Part shown: positions 23,315 through 35,345 of the stretch, in pieces
How the letters are laid out: the number at the start of each line of letters is the position of its first letter
Numbering within the stretch: position 1 is the stretch's first letter
The notes under the pieces: model-generated
What the model was told of the DNA's origin: nothing
Databases searched by the model: none
The model's input: only the letters and a program-made list of their open reading frames with translations
Origin: Protea cynaroides
Lineage: Eukaryota; Streptophyta; Magnoliopsida; Proteales; Proteaceae
Assembly: GCA_028583415.1 (NCBI GenBank)
Contig: CM053275.1
Location: 5,501,040-5,565,039 of the forward strand
Reading direction: 5' to 3'
Length of the DNA: 64,000 nt
Made by a program: the position numbers and the translations under genes

Positions 23315-25760
23315 CACTACAAGAATAGCGCTTAATTTGGCGGAGGTCTATGGCCGCAGTTTACTGAAACCATTGCTATATGTCATCACATATGAGGGCG
23401 GTTTATAATGACCGTAGCTATATCTAAGGGTTGGAAAATAGGGTCACTCTATATATAGCTGTGTCTATAATGTGAAATATTTGTCACATGATAGTTCTGA
23501 TGGACCTAAATTTTATGAACTTGTTGAACCTAAGGTCCCTTACGCCATTGTCAAGTACTTTCAGCATAATTAAAGTTGGGTAGGTGGTAAAATAAGTCAT
23601 TAAAGAATCCACAACTATGAAAATGGTTTAGAAGACCATGAGGGGTGCAAGAACATATACAAGAGAGCAAATGATTGAATTTGAAATTTGATACGTGGTC
23701 AAGTGGCCAATTGTCGGCTTGGCTTGTGGGCTGGGTGTTAACTCGGACATGGGTCTTGGATTCACCGAGAGCTATGTGGTGGCCATCCGAAGCAGGTTAC
23801 CGTTGTCCTCCCAGAATCACTGGGAGCAGAGGATGCGGATCGGACATTGTGGAGGATTTTTTTTTTTTCAAATTTTTAATAGTAGTCTTTCTTCAATTCT
23901 TTGGTAAATAAATCATGCAAAAGGCAAGGTTCTAGTTAGCTAAGTTAGTTAGTAGTCCTTGGTTTGTGGTCACCACGAACTAGGATCAAGGTTCCTTGCC
24001 TCCTGTAAAAATGTGTCTGCATGCGTATGGTGCATGTAGGATAAAACACCTATTGCCGAAAAATAAAAAAATAAAAAAGAAAAAAAGCCAAAACAATAAA
24101 GTAAGGCATCATAAATCCATTGCTGTATGTGCTTCCACGATGAAAGGGAAGCAGGCTGAAATAGTGAGGGGGGTGTTTCCATCACACTTGCGTTGACAAC
24201 CTTCCTAAAAAGGAAAATGGTTTGGTGGAAGTCTCTAGCAGCGTTTATATAAAAACGCCGATAAATAATAAATTCAACGGCGTTAAAAGTTAAAACTAAA
24301 CGCGATATATATTGTATTATATGGCGCTCTATAAATGAAGTCGCTTTAGATGAGCTCTATAACGGCGTTTTATTAAAACGCCGCGAAATATATATCTTCG
24401 TTACACTTTCCTTTTCCCACTAGAGTTTCAATTTCCTCCTCTAACTCTTAAAGGCTTATCCTTACTAGGTATCGTACTCCCAAAATTTCTCTCCCTCTTC
24501 ATCACTCATGTTGTTCTGGGTGCTAGAAGATTGCTTCGCTTTGTTTATATATATATATTTATTATATTACTTTATTCTACTTCTAAGATGCTTATTAGAC
24601 TGTTCTACAAGTCATCATACACTTGCAATACATGAAAATCAATGTGTGTAAAAAGGGAAAAAATCCAAGACAATTAAATGATTCTTCAAGATTTTCTCCT
24701 TCGTTGTTCATTTGTAGAAACCCTACCATTTCGGCTTCCATTTTAACGGCAGAAATTCTGAGCTCCGATGATACCTTGTTTTTTGGTATCGCCATCATAA
24801 TTTATTCCGGTTGCTATTTTTTTTTTCTCTTTTTCTTCTTCTCTTTCTCTTCGGTTCTTTTTCCTCCTTTTCAGTTCCTAAAGATGCAATTATTTCTTGT
24901 TCTCAAGTGCCATATTGTAGATCATAAGGCTACTTTAGCAATACTACCAAGATTTCCTCTACCTTTAAAAGTGGACGCAATCCAAGAGGCCTCTCAGTAA
25001 TTTTGCGGATTTGGACATGGGAAGGACTACATTTCCTTCTAATCTCTATCCATACCCAAGCAGAAAAAGGGCAAATGAAGAAGAGGTGATCTCGAGTATC
25101 TTGACCCAAACAACACAAGGGACATGCTCCATTGATCATGATATTCCTCTTCGCCAGCTGGTTTGAAGTGTGGAGGCTATCTGTCAAGCATCTCCACACA
25201 GAGATGAAGTGTCTAGGAATGTTACCCCCGAACCAAATGACCTTAGCCCATGGAATTGCACATGCCATACATCCATGCTCATTTGAGGTCTTTTTATCAA
25301 GTGCTTGTCAGATTTAATATTATTTAATCTCATTTGAGATGTTGAAGCATTCTTGTATAACTATTCATTTTAATGGTTCAATGGTTGAGTTTGAAATCAA
25401 CTCTATTATGAAAATTTTATGAATGAATAGTTTCGTGAATGGGAATAAAATGATAAATAATTGGATATATTTATTCAGTTATATAATGGAATTTATGTAA
25501 GTGATGGATGTTGTAGAAGTTGGGACTTAGTCAAATTGATGTGTATATTTCTCTATAGGTTACGGCTTACTGGATAAATTGACAACATAAAGGAAATTTT
25601 CTTAGATAATATATATATTTAGCGGCGGTTTTTATTAAACGCTGCTATATATAGAAATTTGAACAAATCTAGCAGTGGTTTTTAATAAACGTCGTTGTGA
25701 TAATACTCTCTACGACATTTCTACATAAACACTGTTGAAAACCCTAATACACAAGTGCTT
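23315..25760. mobile_element. Degraded CACTA-like element or composite
   Basis: CACTACAAGAA at 23315 matches the canonical CACTA terminus. Subterminal-type words follow: GGCGGAGG, GGCCGCAGTTTA, GGCGGTTTATAATGACCGTA. Palindromic AAACGCCG units occur near 24250-24400, including a perfect 10+1+10 palindrome around TTTTATTAAAA at 24363-24383, and again near 25621-25700 (GCGGCGGTTTTTATTAAACG). No opposite TTCTTGTAGTG end was found, so the right boundary is a guess. The middle is interrupted by a LINE fragment. Confidence 0.4.
24930..25310 (-). pseudogene. LINE fragment: zinc-binding region of a reverse transcriptase
   Basis: The minus strand encodes WAKVIWFGGNIPRH, then WRCLTDSLHT, QLAKRNIM, CPLCCLGQDTRDHLFFICPF and WVWIEIRRKC. 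This is the zf-RVT region found after the reverse transcriptase of plant L1-type LINEs (CPLC...HLFFxC). Only about 110 residues remain, with no endonuclease or polymerase domain nearby, so it is a dead fragment inside the CACTA-like region. Confidence 0.85.
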
Positions 25761-28632
25761 GGTAAAAACGTTGCAACTGAATTGAGGAACACCAGTGCCA
25801 CTTTTACCAGCTTATTTGCACGTATGTACAAACACCTATAAATGTTTTAACTTTGGTAGGTTTGGATAACTTTGGTTCCAAGGATATATGTTTTATTGGG
25901 TTTGGTTGGCACCTTAAAAAAATAATATCTAAAAGCAACCATCAAATATGAAGGAATCTTACCATTCCTAACTGGGGGGTTGCACATTTCGTAGTACCCC
26001 TTTCTTTTCTTCTTTCTTTTTTATTTATTCTGACGAATTCTTAAATTCCCTGGTCGGGAACTTCCTGCCAAAATGGCCACCCTAAAACAATAAAATAAAG
26101 TATCCATTTCATTTCTATGCTCCCACAATCAAAGGGCAGCAAGAATCAAATGAAGAAATTAATTAAGAACATGTTTCCATTATGATTGTACTTGGAGCCT
26201 TTTCCATCCTACTTTGTCATTCTTCAGTCATATATATCTAAACGGTTGATCATTAGACAGATTTCGGACCGTAATAGGTGATCACTTGTTAAATTTAGTT
26301 GTTTGTCTCAATCAAATAGCCCACCATGTATGAACTTACTTCTTTGATTTTTCATCGATTTTATTGAGTATATATTCTATATTTTTCAAGCTTCTTTAAA
26401 CCTTGATAGTGACATATTAAGATGTTAGATTAATACAAAATGTTGACTATATTGTGAAGAGAATATGATTACCAAATTTGTGTTCCTACCGGCCTTGTCA
26501 ATAGCAAAATTTAAAATAAACATTACTAGTAAGGGGCTTATGTTTCTTAAACCATCACTAAGAACCCTAAATGTTTTCCATGTGAAGTACTTACTGTTAC
26601 CCAAAATTTGTGCTTATTTTGCCCACAACATCATTTATATTTTCTATATAAAATCAGAGAAGAAAAAAATCTATCCTTTCTATAATTTTTAGCTAAATAC
26701 TTTTAGAAGCTTATTTTCATCGATCACATGATTCATCAAAATACCATAGGTTAAGATGGGAAAATTGTTTTGAGTCAACGAGCATCCTCCTCCTTATGTG
26801 TGATGTTCTCTTTTCCAAATGCATTTCTACTCTTTCATTCTTAATTTTCATTTAAATCACTGTGAAACTTTATAAAGAAAGAAAGCTATATATATATATA
26901 TATATATAAACACCAATTCCCTCTAGTTGGCATAGATTAAGGCTGCTTTTGGTATACATTCTAGGTTAATAGTATATTTTGAGATGACAAAAATAGTATT
27001 TAGTATACATTCTCATTCTTAGATCATGGAATACATTCTCTGATGTAGCTTATTCTGCATTCTGGGCATAGAATGAAAATGTTTTGCTCTTTAACCATTT
27101 CTCATTCCATATTAAGAATGCATTATCCATTATGAGAACTAAGAATGAACACAACGTGAGAGAACCAACTACAAAGTTGTGGATGAATTCCTTCATATTT
27201 ATTTAAATAGACAGCACAATCATATATGAATGAACACAATGAATGATTGATGTAATCAATCAGACCAAAAAGATTGAAAAGAACAAAATAAAGGTACAAG
27301 CAGATGGAGGCGGGTGCTGAGTACTGTCATTGAGAATCATCCAAACATCAAGAACTTATCTTCAATGGGAATCAATCTCCATCACTGCTAATGGGACAAT
27401 TTTGGATTTTGGAGAAGGAAGATAGGAAAGAATAAAATATATTCATCCTCCCCCCCCCTCTCCACACACACACACACACAGCGGCAGTACTATTGGTTAT
27501 AGTAGTTTATGGCTGTATGATCCTTACAGAGTTAGGTTTGGTCCTGGTTTATGAAAAATGTCTAAAAACCTCACCCCTGCAAGTATATCTAGTTACCTTG
27601 CAAAAATTATGAGCCCATGCATTTTTCTCAGGGTGGATCGATTTATGGCTTAGCAATAAAAACCTTCACATCTTTCCCTCTCTTCTTTTGGTTTTGGACC
27701 CTCCCCACCCAAAAAAAAAACCTTCACATCTTTCCCTCTCATCTTTTGGTTTTGGCTTTTCTTCATCTAGAATTGGATGGGAATCATTGTAGAAAAGGTG
27801 AGTCTATATTGGATAAACTCCATCTTGGTTTTCCACCTCAGGAGATGCCACCTTGTCAATTCAATGTTCCTTTCGAAGAGATAATTACAAAAACTACACA
27901 GCATATATAAATAAAATAATCGACCCAATTCATAACCTTTTGTGTTCAATCACTAAGCAGGTTAGCTATGTTTGATTTCCATTAAATTCCTGTAACATTT
28001 ATACTCATAACAGAAACATTGCATCTCTACTCATAAATTCTATAGTAGGACTAATGTATAGATTATGAGTAGTATTAGATCCAACCTAAAAGCTCAAACT
28101 ATTTGTGGAGGTGCCCAACTTGTATATGAAGACCTGCACCCAATGTCCCATTGGGTATGTAGAAATAGGACCCTAATTATGATGCAGAAAAGCAAAATGA
28201 AATAGAAAGAAACAATCACATACAAAGATTTCTTGTCTACGGCCACGATGACATGAGAACTGTTTCACCATCAATGGAGAATATAGTTACAGCTACTTGT
28301 CCTCACACCTCCATAGTTACAGAGAATCCCTTGCTTTTAATTTAATTATAGCTAAACCTATGTAGGTACATTACTAAAATAGAAGAGTAACTCCCAATAG
28401 GGTCTGGCATTCATGCAAATGCATTTGTTGCAGTACTTCCTATGTAAGTGGCTAGGGAATTAATTTCCATCATTGAATAGTTGTGGACGCGCGTACAATC
28501 CCACATATTGCCTTTTCATAGCTTCATGAATGGTCATATGTCAAGCAAATGATAAATAGCTCAAGAATATCTGATGAGGGGAACAATTCACTTTTTGTTT
28601 AAACAATGCAAGTAGAATAAATTGTGTCTCTG
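25761..28632. other. Spacer upstream of glutaredoxin 3, with one repeat-family segment
   Basis: No supported gene. A relative of the TTTGGTATGCATTCT family lies at about 26940-27150 (TTTTGGTATACATTCTAGG, TACATTCTCATTCTTAGATC). A TA run lies at 26887-26907, a CA run at about 27464-27480, and CTTCACATCTTTCCCTCTC is duplicated at 27663 and 27721. A block at about 26080-26190 resembles 24090-24180, suggesting another dispersed repeat. Confidence 0.5.
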
Positions 28633-28640
28633 TATAAATA
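28633..28640 (+). promoter_or_regulatory. TATA box of the third glutaredoxin gene
   Basis: TATAAATA lies 139 bases before the start codon, at the same relative position as in the other two paralogues. Confidence 0.65.
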
Positions 28641-28771
28641 CGTGTTTATGGAGACTTAACTCCACCGACCCAACCTTCCCCTCTTCCTCTTCTATTCTTA
28701 GCTACTAGCTAGCTATCCTTGCTCACTTCCCTCTCATTTTTCTGAGAAAAGACATTTCTTCCCATACTGAG

Positions 28772-29101
28772 ATGGATAGGCTGAGGACATTGTCTTCTCA
28801 AAAGGCTGTTGTAATCTTCAGTAATAACTCATGCTGCATGTGCCATACTATCAAGGCTTTTTTTATGGAGCAGCTTGGGGTGAACCCTGCAATTTATGAG
28901 CTTGATGAGGACCCAAGGGGTAGAGAGATAGAGAGAGCTCTTCAGAGCCTTGGATGCAACCCTCCAATACCAGCTGTGTTCATAGGTGGAAAGCTGATGA
29001 TATCCTCCACCAATTCTTCTTCCACTAAAGAAGTAATGCAGCTTCATCTTGAAGGTTCTCTAAAACCATTGCTGAGAAGTGTAGGAGCCATTTGGCTTTG
29101 A
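28772..29101 (+). CDS. CC-type glutaredoxin 3 (ROXY class, CCMC, altered glutathione site)
   Basis: A single-exon gene of 109 residues starting MDRLRTL. It has CCMC at 21-24, the cis-proline segment PIPAVFIGGK, a perfect LxxLL motif (LKPLL, 97-101) and AIWL at 106-109. It is therefore close to glutaredoxin 1 and retains the parts used for TGA and TOPLESS contacts. Two features are odd. The lysine before the active site, in FSKSSCC of the paralogues, is asparagine here (FSNNSCC, residue 18). The GSxNEV loop is replaced by a Ser/Thr-rich insertion (residues 76-86), which explains the extra length. Both places normally contact glutathione, so the protein may be a non-catalytic adaptor. That last step is inference. 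Confidence 0.92.
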   Translation: MDRLRTLSSQKAVVIFSNNSCCMCHTIKAFFMEQLGVNPAIYELDEDPRGREIERALQSLGCNPPIPAVFIGGKLMISSTNSSSTKEVMQLHLEGSLKPLLRSVGAIWL

Positions 29102-30142
29102 TGATCATAAGAGCAAGTGCTGTAACCAGCTAGAATAAAACCACATTGTTCATATATATTAATGATGCTTTCCTTCTAAGTCTCTCTTTCTCATGGAAAA
29201 TAAATAAAATGAAACTTTCTCCTTTTGTATCCTTCAAGAACCCTTGGTCTATTAGTCTGGATGCACTGTTCTAATGGTTCAATAACTATTCACACTGTTC
29301 CATCTAGGCAAGCTAGGATTACATATTTTCAAGGCTTAATTATAACAGGAATTTATGCTTACTTGCCTTCATTTTTAGTGTTAAATAAATTAGGGAAAAT
29401 TCCACCAACCTTTCCTGTAGTTTGCCTTAATAACATGCACCCACTATTTATTTTTTGGGATAATTTCACTAACACCCTTTGCTGTCAAATAGACTAACAG
29501 AAAAGTTAAAAAGACCGTTTTACCCCAACAACAACATTCCCTTTGATTTTGAAACTCTATTTCCTTTTGCAATTCGTTCTTTCTAGGCAAGGACTCTGGT
29601 TCTTCTCTAGCGTCATCTCTCTTCTCAGGGCGATTTGGATTTCCAACGTCACAAGAAGAGCCTTTGCTACTCTAACTTCTTTGAACCTTCGATTGTCTTG
29701 AAGCTTTCAGGACCTGTTAAGGGTTTTATTAAAAAAAAAAAAAAATCTTATCTTTCTAATTTAACTTTTTGAATATTCTATGTGAAGAAAGAAGAACAAG
29801 TGGAGAGGAGAAAACTTTATTCAGATTGATCGATGCCACGATTATTTGTTTGAAGTAAACCACAATTACTTGAAATAAACGATGATTTCTTCTCTCTAGA
29901 GATCTGTGGATTTCACCTCTCTCTCTCTCTCTCTCTCTCTTTCGTTCGTTCGTTGTGTAGATCTTTATAGCCTTCCAGGGAATTGATTCAGTAGCCCCAA
30001 TAAAGGGTACATTTGTACTTGCCTTTTGTGTAACTGCAATTTTGTAAATCCAACTCCATCAAAGCAAACAATTCTATTTCTTGAGTACACACCAAAGTCC
30101 ACAACCATTCATACCTTTCTGTCTAAATCTAGAAAGCTTTAC

Positions 30143-30148
30143 AATGAA

Positions 30149-30220
<72 letters not shown>

Positions 30221-30221
30221 C
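30143..30221 (+). repeat. GA microsatellite, about 75 bases
   Basis: An almost uninterrupted GA run with two AAAG interruptions. It lies in the core of the MULE-like element and is paired with a TC run at about 29918-29940. It gives Arg/Glu- or Ser/Leu-only frames that are not genes. Confidence 0.9.
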
Positions 30222-33200
30222 AGAGCAGAGCAAAGTAGAGAAGCCAAAAAAGAGAGAGAACTCCACATTCTCTAATCTAAAGTGATTGGATGGGAAACTA
30301 TTATAGGTATCTTGTGGCGGTCGCTAAGGAGGCAGTGGAGTCAAATTTCTCAAGTCACGATCATGGTCGGAAGGAGACACGATGCTGACACTAGTGCCGG
30401 AGGCAAGAAGACCATCGCAGTCTTACTTGATACTCCCAAGGAAGCGATGGAGGAGAAGTATGTGGTTGATAGAGTATCATAGCCTACCTAACTAATGTCT
30501 TTTGTTAAGTTTAAAAAGGGTAAAATGGTATTAACATGTTTAAGGGGTAGTTTTGCTATTAGATTGTTTAAAATGATGATACGTCATCAACTAACATACC
30601 TGTAATAATAGACAGGGTCTGTGTGAACCTTATTTCAAAAAAAATAGAGGAGGTCAGTGTAATTATCACAAAAAATAGTGAGTACGTGTTATTAAGGTAA
30701 ACTACAGGGGATGTCACACCCCAATTTCGACTGAACCAGAAGTGTGAGTGAACCGTCACTGAACCAACGGCTCATACCAGGATCTCAATAAGACCGTATT
30801 CACTCATACAAACCATTGCACATAACCACAATCAGAATATAATAAAAACAACGGAAGTCTTAAATTAAATGAATTGAGTAATCTATTGATAAATTTAAAT
30901 AAATATCCAATTATTCAAATACCCAAAACATAAATAAATATCTTTACATCAACTGTATTTCCATCTGAAAATAATAAAAATAAATTAAATCAAATCCTAA
31001 AGGTACACGCAGAAAGGGCACTCGCATGAAGCGTCATGCTCATCCTCTCCTGGTTGCACTTCCAAAGCAGCAACACATCCATACGCCAGAGCATCCATAT
31101 AGTCCTCCACAGTATAACCTGCATCAACATCTAAAAATAATGTGTACACAAGGGTGAGCTCACAACTTAGCTCAGTAAGACAATAAGACAATGCAACAAA
31201 CATATGCATGAGTAACATTCACATTATGGTCTAGTTTTAAGTTTGCAATGTGCTATAGAAAGGATTGGCGGTCACCGCACCTCTATACACGAGTGTGTGA
31301 AACCGCCTAATGGATCAAACACCACTGTCGTCCCACATGCACCCACCATGGAATAGAGATAGAGCTAAGGCGTCTGGATCAAACACCGTCAACACCTCCC
31401 CTGATACTCTACCCATACCAACACGTAAGCCCCTATTGGCGAGGGCTTACAAACTGGGCTCGCAACTAACCAATCCTATATGTCATCACAGTAGGTCTTG
31501 TCCCAGCACAGCTCCCTATGGCATAGAGATAGAGCTAGAGTCTAGTGGCCAGGCCGGAGACCACAGTGCCACTTCCTCCCTCTGATACCTTACCCGCACC
31601 AAGCACGCTAAGACAGAACGATACAAAAGGTGCTAGGATGAGGAATGATCTCAGACCTCTAGTCCTTCCCATTCCACACACCAACGAAAACAATCACATG
31701 CCTAACAGTCACATCCTAGCATAGCGAATATGCATGAACAATAATAATAACTGAAAGTAAAAGATGACATCCGAGTATGCACAAACATCATACCATAGAA
31801 TCATGGATATTAACAATGTTTTACTGTTTATTAGATTATTAGGGTTTAGGTCTGATTCCCTTACCTGACGCTTGGTTGATAGTTCGCTCCGCGTCACAAG
31901 GTCCAAACATGCTATCACAAGGTCCTACACGATATTAGAGTTTAGTTAGAATAGTTTTCTTAGGGTTTACGTTGATCGAAAAATCAACTGGGTCAAAAAC
32001 ACTCTTCACAGAGCAGACCGGTCACAGGTACCGATCGTAGCACTGTGGGGAAAACCTGCGACCGGTATGGTCAACCGGTCCCCACAGACCAGTCCCTAGG
32101 TGGTTCCGATCGTAGTACCGGTTGCATAGAGTGCGCCCGGTATGGTCGACCGGTATGTCTCCAGAAGACCATATGCTTGGTTCTCGCCTTCCGTCGGTCA
32201 CCCCCTATTGATCCTAGGGTTTCTCCTACACATTCTAGGTCTAAATACTGAGTTAGGGTTGTTTCCAACTCCATTCAAGTCCTAGCCTCGATGATCTTCG
32301 ACTTAGAACTTGAATCTAGGGTTTACGACTAATTTAGGGTTTATCGACAAACACAGGGTTTAGATCAATTGTCACACCCCGATTCCGCACACTTCAGAAT
32401 GGTGTGATGAACCGCCAAATAACCAACGGTTCAACCAGGATCTCTTATAGGCTATCCCCGCGTTATCCAAACTTAACACGCATCCACAATCATAATCAGA
32501 GTAATACACAATAGCGGAAAATTTATAAATAATATGAACTGAGAACTAAGATGATATTCATAAATAATAGCAAATTATTCTGTGATTAACCGAGACATAA
32601 ATATTTAAATACCAAATCCATGTCTTATAAATCCAATAAAGAAACCTACAAAAAAATATCTAATCGAATACACACGAGTTGCACTCGCAAGAGGAGTCGT
32701 GTGTATCGTCTTCGACTCAACTTCCATAGCTGCTCCGGGTTCCATACGCCGACGAGTTCATATAATCTTCAACAGGATATCCTGCATCATCAACTAAAAA
32801 TATTCGATGTCGAGGGGTGAGCACACAACACGGCTCAGTGAGTAGCCAAAACAATGCAACAATACATATGCATGCAAAAAGTCAATTCATATCTTTGGTC
32901 TTGGTTTATAGTTTGCAATGTGCAATAGAAAGGTTGGGTGGTCAAAGGTTAGCGTTTATTGACACCGCCTCTATACACAGGGTGTGGAAGCCCGCCCGAA
33001 GGTTAACGTTTATCGTCGTCCCCATCCACCCTACCATAACATTATACAACAAAGGTTAACGTTTATTGCTATATAATGCTATATCAACACGTAAGCCCCT
33101 GTTAGCGAGGGCTTGCAAACTGGGCTCGCTGCTAACCAATCCTAATGCCAAACAGTGTATCCAAGGCCTCACCCCAGCATCCCTCAGAATGCCCATAGAG

Positions 33201-34139
33201 ATAGAGCTAAGGCCCCCCGGTAGAGTCAGAGACTACAAGGACCGAGACCTCCCCTGATACTCTACGACATAATAGTTCCGCTAAGGTAATGGCGATACGA
33301 CGATGTCAATGCACAAGACTTGAGTTAGAGATAGAGCTAAAGTGCTGAGACCCGCCAAAGGTTAACGTTTATTGACGTTCTCATCACACCTCCCCTGATA
33401 CTCGCTCGCATCAAGTACATCAACCACACACATACAATCACATGCCTATTCCTATCATCATCATCATCATCATGTTATAAACAATAAAATAAATATGCAT
33501 GAACAAGTAATAGAAATATTGGATGGCATGTTGTATGCACATTACAAACATATTCGCATAGAATCAAACATGGCATAGGACTCAAGAAAAGAAAACAGTT
33601 TATTATTAACCAATTTAGTTTGGGGTTAAGGTTCCTCACCTTAGCTTGCTAATAGATATTTTCCAAGCTTTCGATTCACTGTTATAACGGTATTATATTG
33701 CTAGCAAACCTAACAAAGTCGATAGAATTTAATTAGAATTAATTCAGAATATAAAAACCATTCTGTCAACTGAGGGTCGATGCTAGGTGTAAGCACCCCA
33801 TTTTTGCCATCCCAACTAAACAAAGTCCTGCTGGTGTGTGGACAACAAAAGGAAGAAAGGTGATCGAAAGTTTGGATTCTTGACTGTGAATTTGAGGAAG
33901 TTTTCAATGGGTCTGTGAATTTGAGGAAGTTTTCAATGGGTCCACAAAGAACGTCATGGGTTATCATTTTGCATGGATGCGTAGGTCATAGAATTATCTT
34001 CGAAACGAGACCAAAATTGCTCAATTTCGATATCAAATGAGGAAGATATGGCCATTTTAGTCAGATGATACATATGAGGGAGGTTTATGAAATTATTATA
34101 AATAATCCTAGGGGCCTTTATGCAAATTATCCTAAGTTG

Positions 34140-34620
34140 GATTGTTTGAATTTCAAATCATCATATCTTGATCATCCGACATCGGATTCAGATGATTCCA
34201 AGACCATTATTCTTCATTCATGATGTTCTACAAAGTGGACGTAAAAAATCCCGGGTAGAAGTCACCAGTGGGTCCCATGCAAGCTTGCATGCAAAATTAT
34301 CGTCAAAACTTCAAAGCTGCATATCTTTTCCGTTCTACATCGGATTCAGATGATTCCAAGACCATTATTCTTCATTCATGATGTTCTACAAAGTGGACGT
34401 AAAAAATCCCGGGTAGAAGTCACCAGTGGGTCCCATGCAAGCTTGCATGCAAAATTATCGTCAAAACTTCAAAGTTGCATATCTTTTCCGTTCTACATCG
34501 GATTCAGGTGATTCCAGTTCCTATATTCCTCATTTTTAATGTTCTACAAAATGAACGCAAAAAATTTGGAATAGAGGCCATCGGAAAATTGCATGCGGGA
34601 TGACAGTGGAAATGACCCAT
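34140..34620 (+). repeat. About 158-bp tandem repeat, three copies, in LTR 3
   Basis: ATCGGATTCA starts at 34181, 34339 and 34497, a spacing of exactly 158 bases. The first two copies are nearly identical across GACCATTATTCTTCATTC and CCGGGTAGAAGTCACC; the third is more diverged. Confidence 0.9.
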
Positions 34621-34866
34621 GAAATGACAAGGAGAGAAAACCTAGTTAATTCCAATTAATCCAAACCCAACTCGGTTCAAGCCGGGTTTTGGTCCAACCT
34701 AGCTCAACCCATATCGGTTTAACTTCGGTCAACCTAAGTCGGTCTCAACCCGTTTGGAAACCGGTTCATCCATGTGCATAGTATTTATATATTATATATA
34801 TTGTATACTATACATATATGTATGTTATTAAATATATGTGTATATAATATATATTATTATATATAA

Positions 34867-35190
34867 GAGATAAAATCTAAAAGATCTTGGAGAAGAAAAA
34901 GGAAAGAGGAGAGAGAGGAGACGTGAAAGAGAAGGAGGCTTTACGGTTGAGATGAAATCTAAAAGATCTTGGAGAAGAAAAAGGAAAGAGGAGAGAGAGG
35001 AGACGTGAAAGAGAAGGAGGCTTTAGGATTGAGATGAAATCTAAAAGATCTTGGAGAAGAAAAGGAAAGAGGAGAGAGAGAGACGTGAAAGAGAAGGAGG
35101 CTTTAGGGTTGAGATGAAATCTAAAAGATCTTGGAGAAGAAAAAGGAAAGAGGAGAGAGGGAGACGTGAAAGAGAAGGGGTTTTCTAGAA
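34867..35190 (+). repeat. About 82-bp purine-rich tandem repeat, four copies, in LTR 3
   Basis: GAGATGAAATCT (GAGATAAAATCT in the first copy) starts at 34867, 34949, 35031 and 35111. Each unit continues AAAAGATCTTGGAGAAG and ends GAAGGAGGCTTTA. The array lies just upstream of the LTR's TATA box, where promoter repeats would act. Confidence 0.92.
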
Positions 35191-35337
35191 GAAGAATGAG
35201 AAAAAGGAAAGAAAGGAAGAAGAAAAAACTGAGAGAGGAAGAAAAAGAAAGGAAAGAAGAAAAAATGGAGAGAAAAAAAGATTTTCTAGAAAAAAAAGAA
35301 AAGGAAAGAAGGATCTTCTAGAAAATGAGTGAAAAAT

Positions 35338-35345
35338 TATAAATA
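35338..35345 (+). promoter_or_regulatory. TATA box of LTR 3
   Basis: TATAAATA followed by GGAGAGAGG lies downstream of the 82-base array. It would define the U3/R boundary and the plus-strand orientation of this LTR. Confidence 0.55.

Noticed and set aside
24623..25000. 125-codon plus-strand frame
   Set aside because: It contains a phenylalanine/serine run from a T-rich tract and overlaps the antisense of the LINE fragment.
23315..25755. CACTA element ending at CACAAGTG near 25755
   Set aside because: The proposed end does not match the CACTACAAGAA terminus, and the flanking words CCAAG/CTTGG are inverted, not direct.
30026..30275. Arg-Glu repeat peptides
   Set aside because: Translation of a GA microsatellite.
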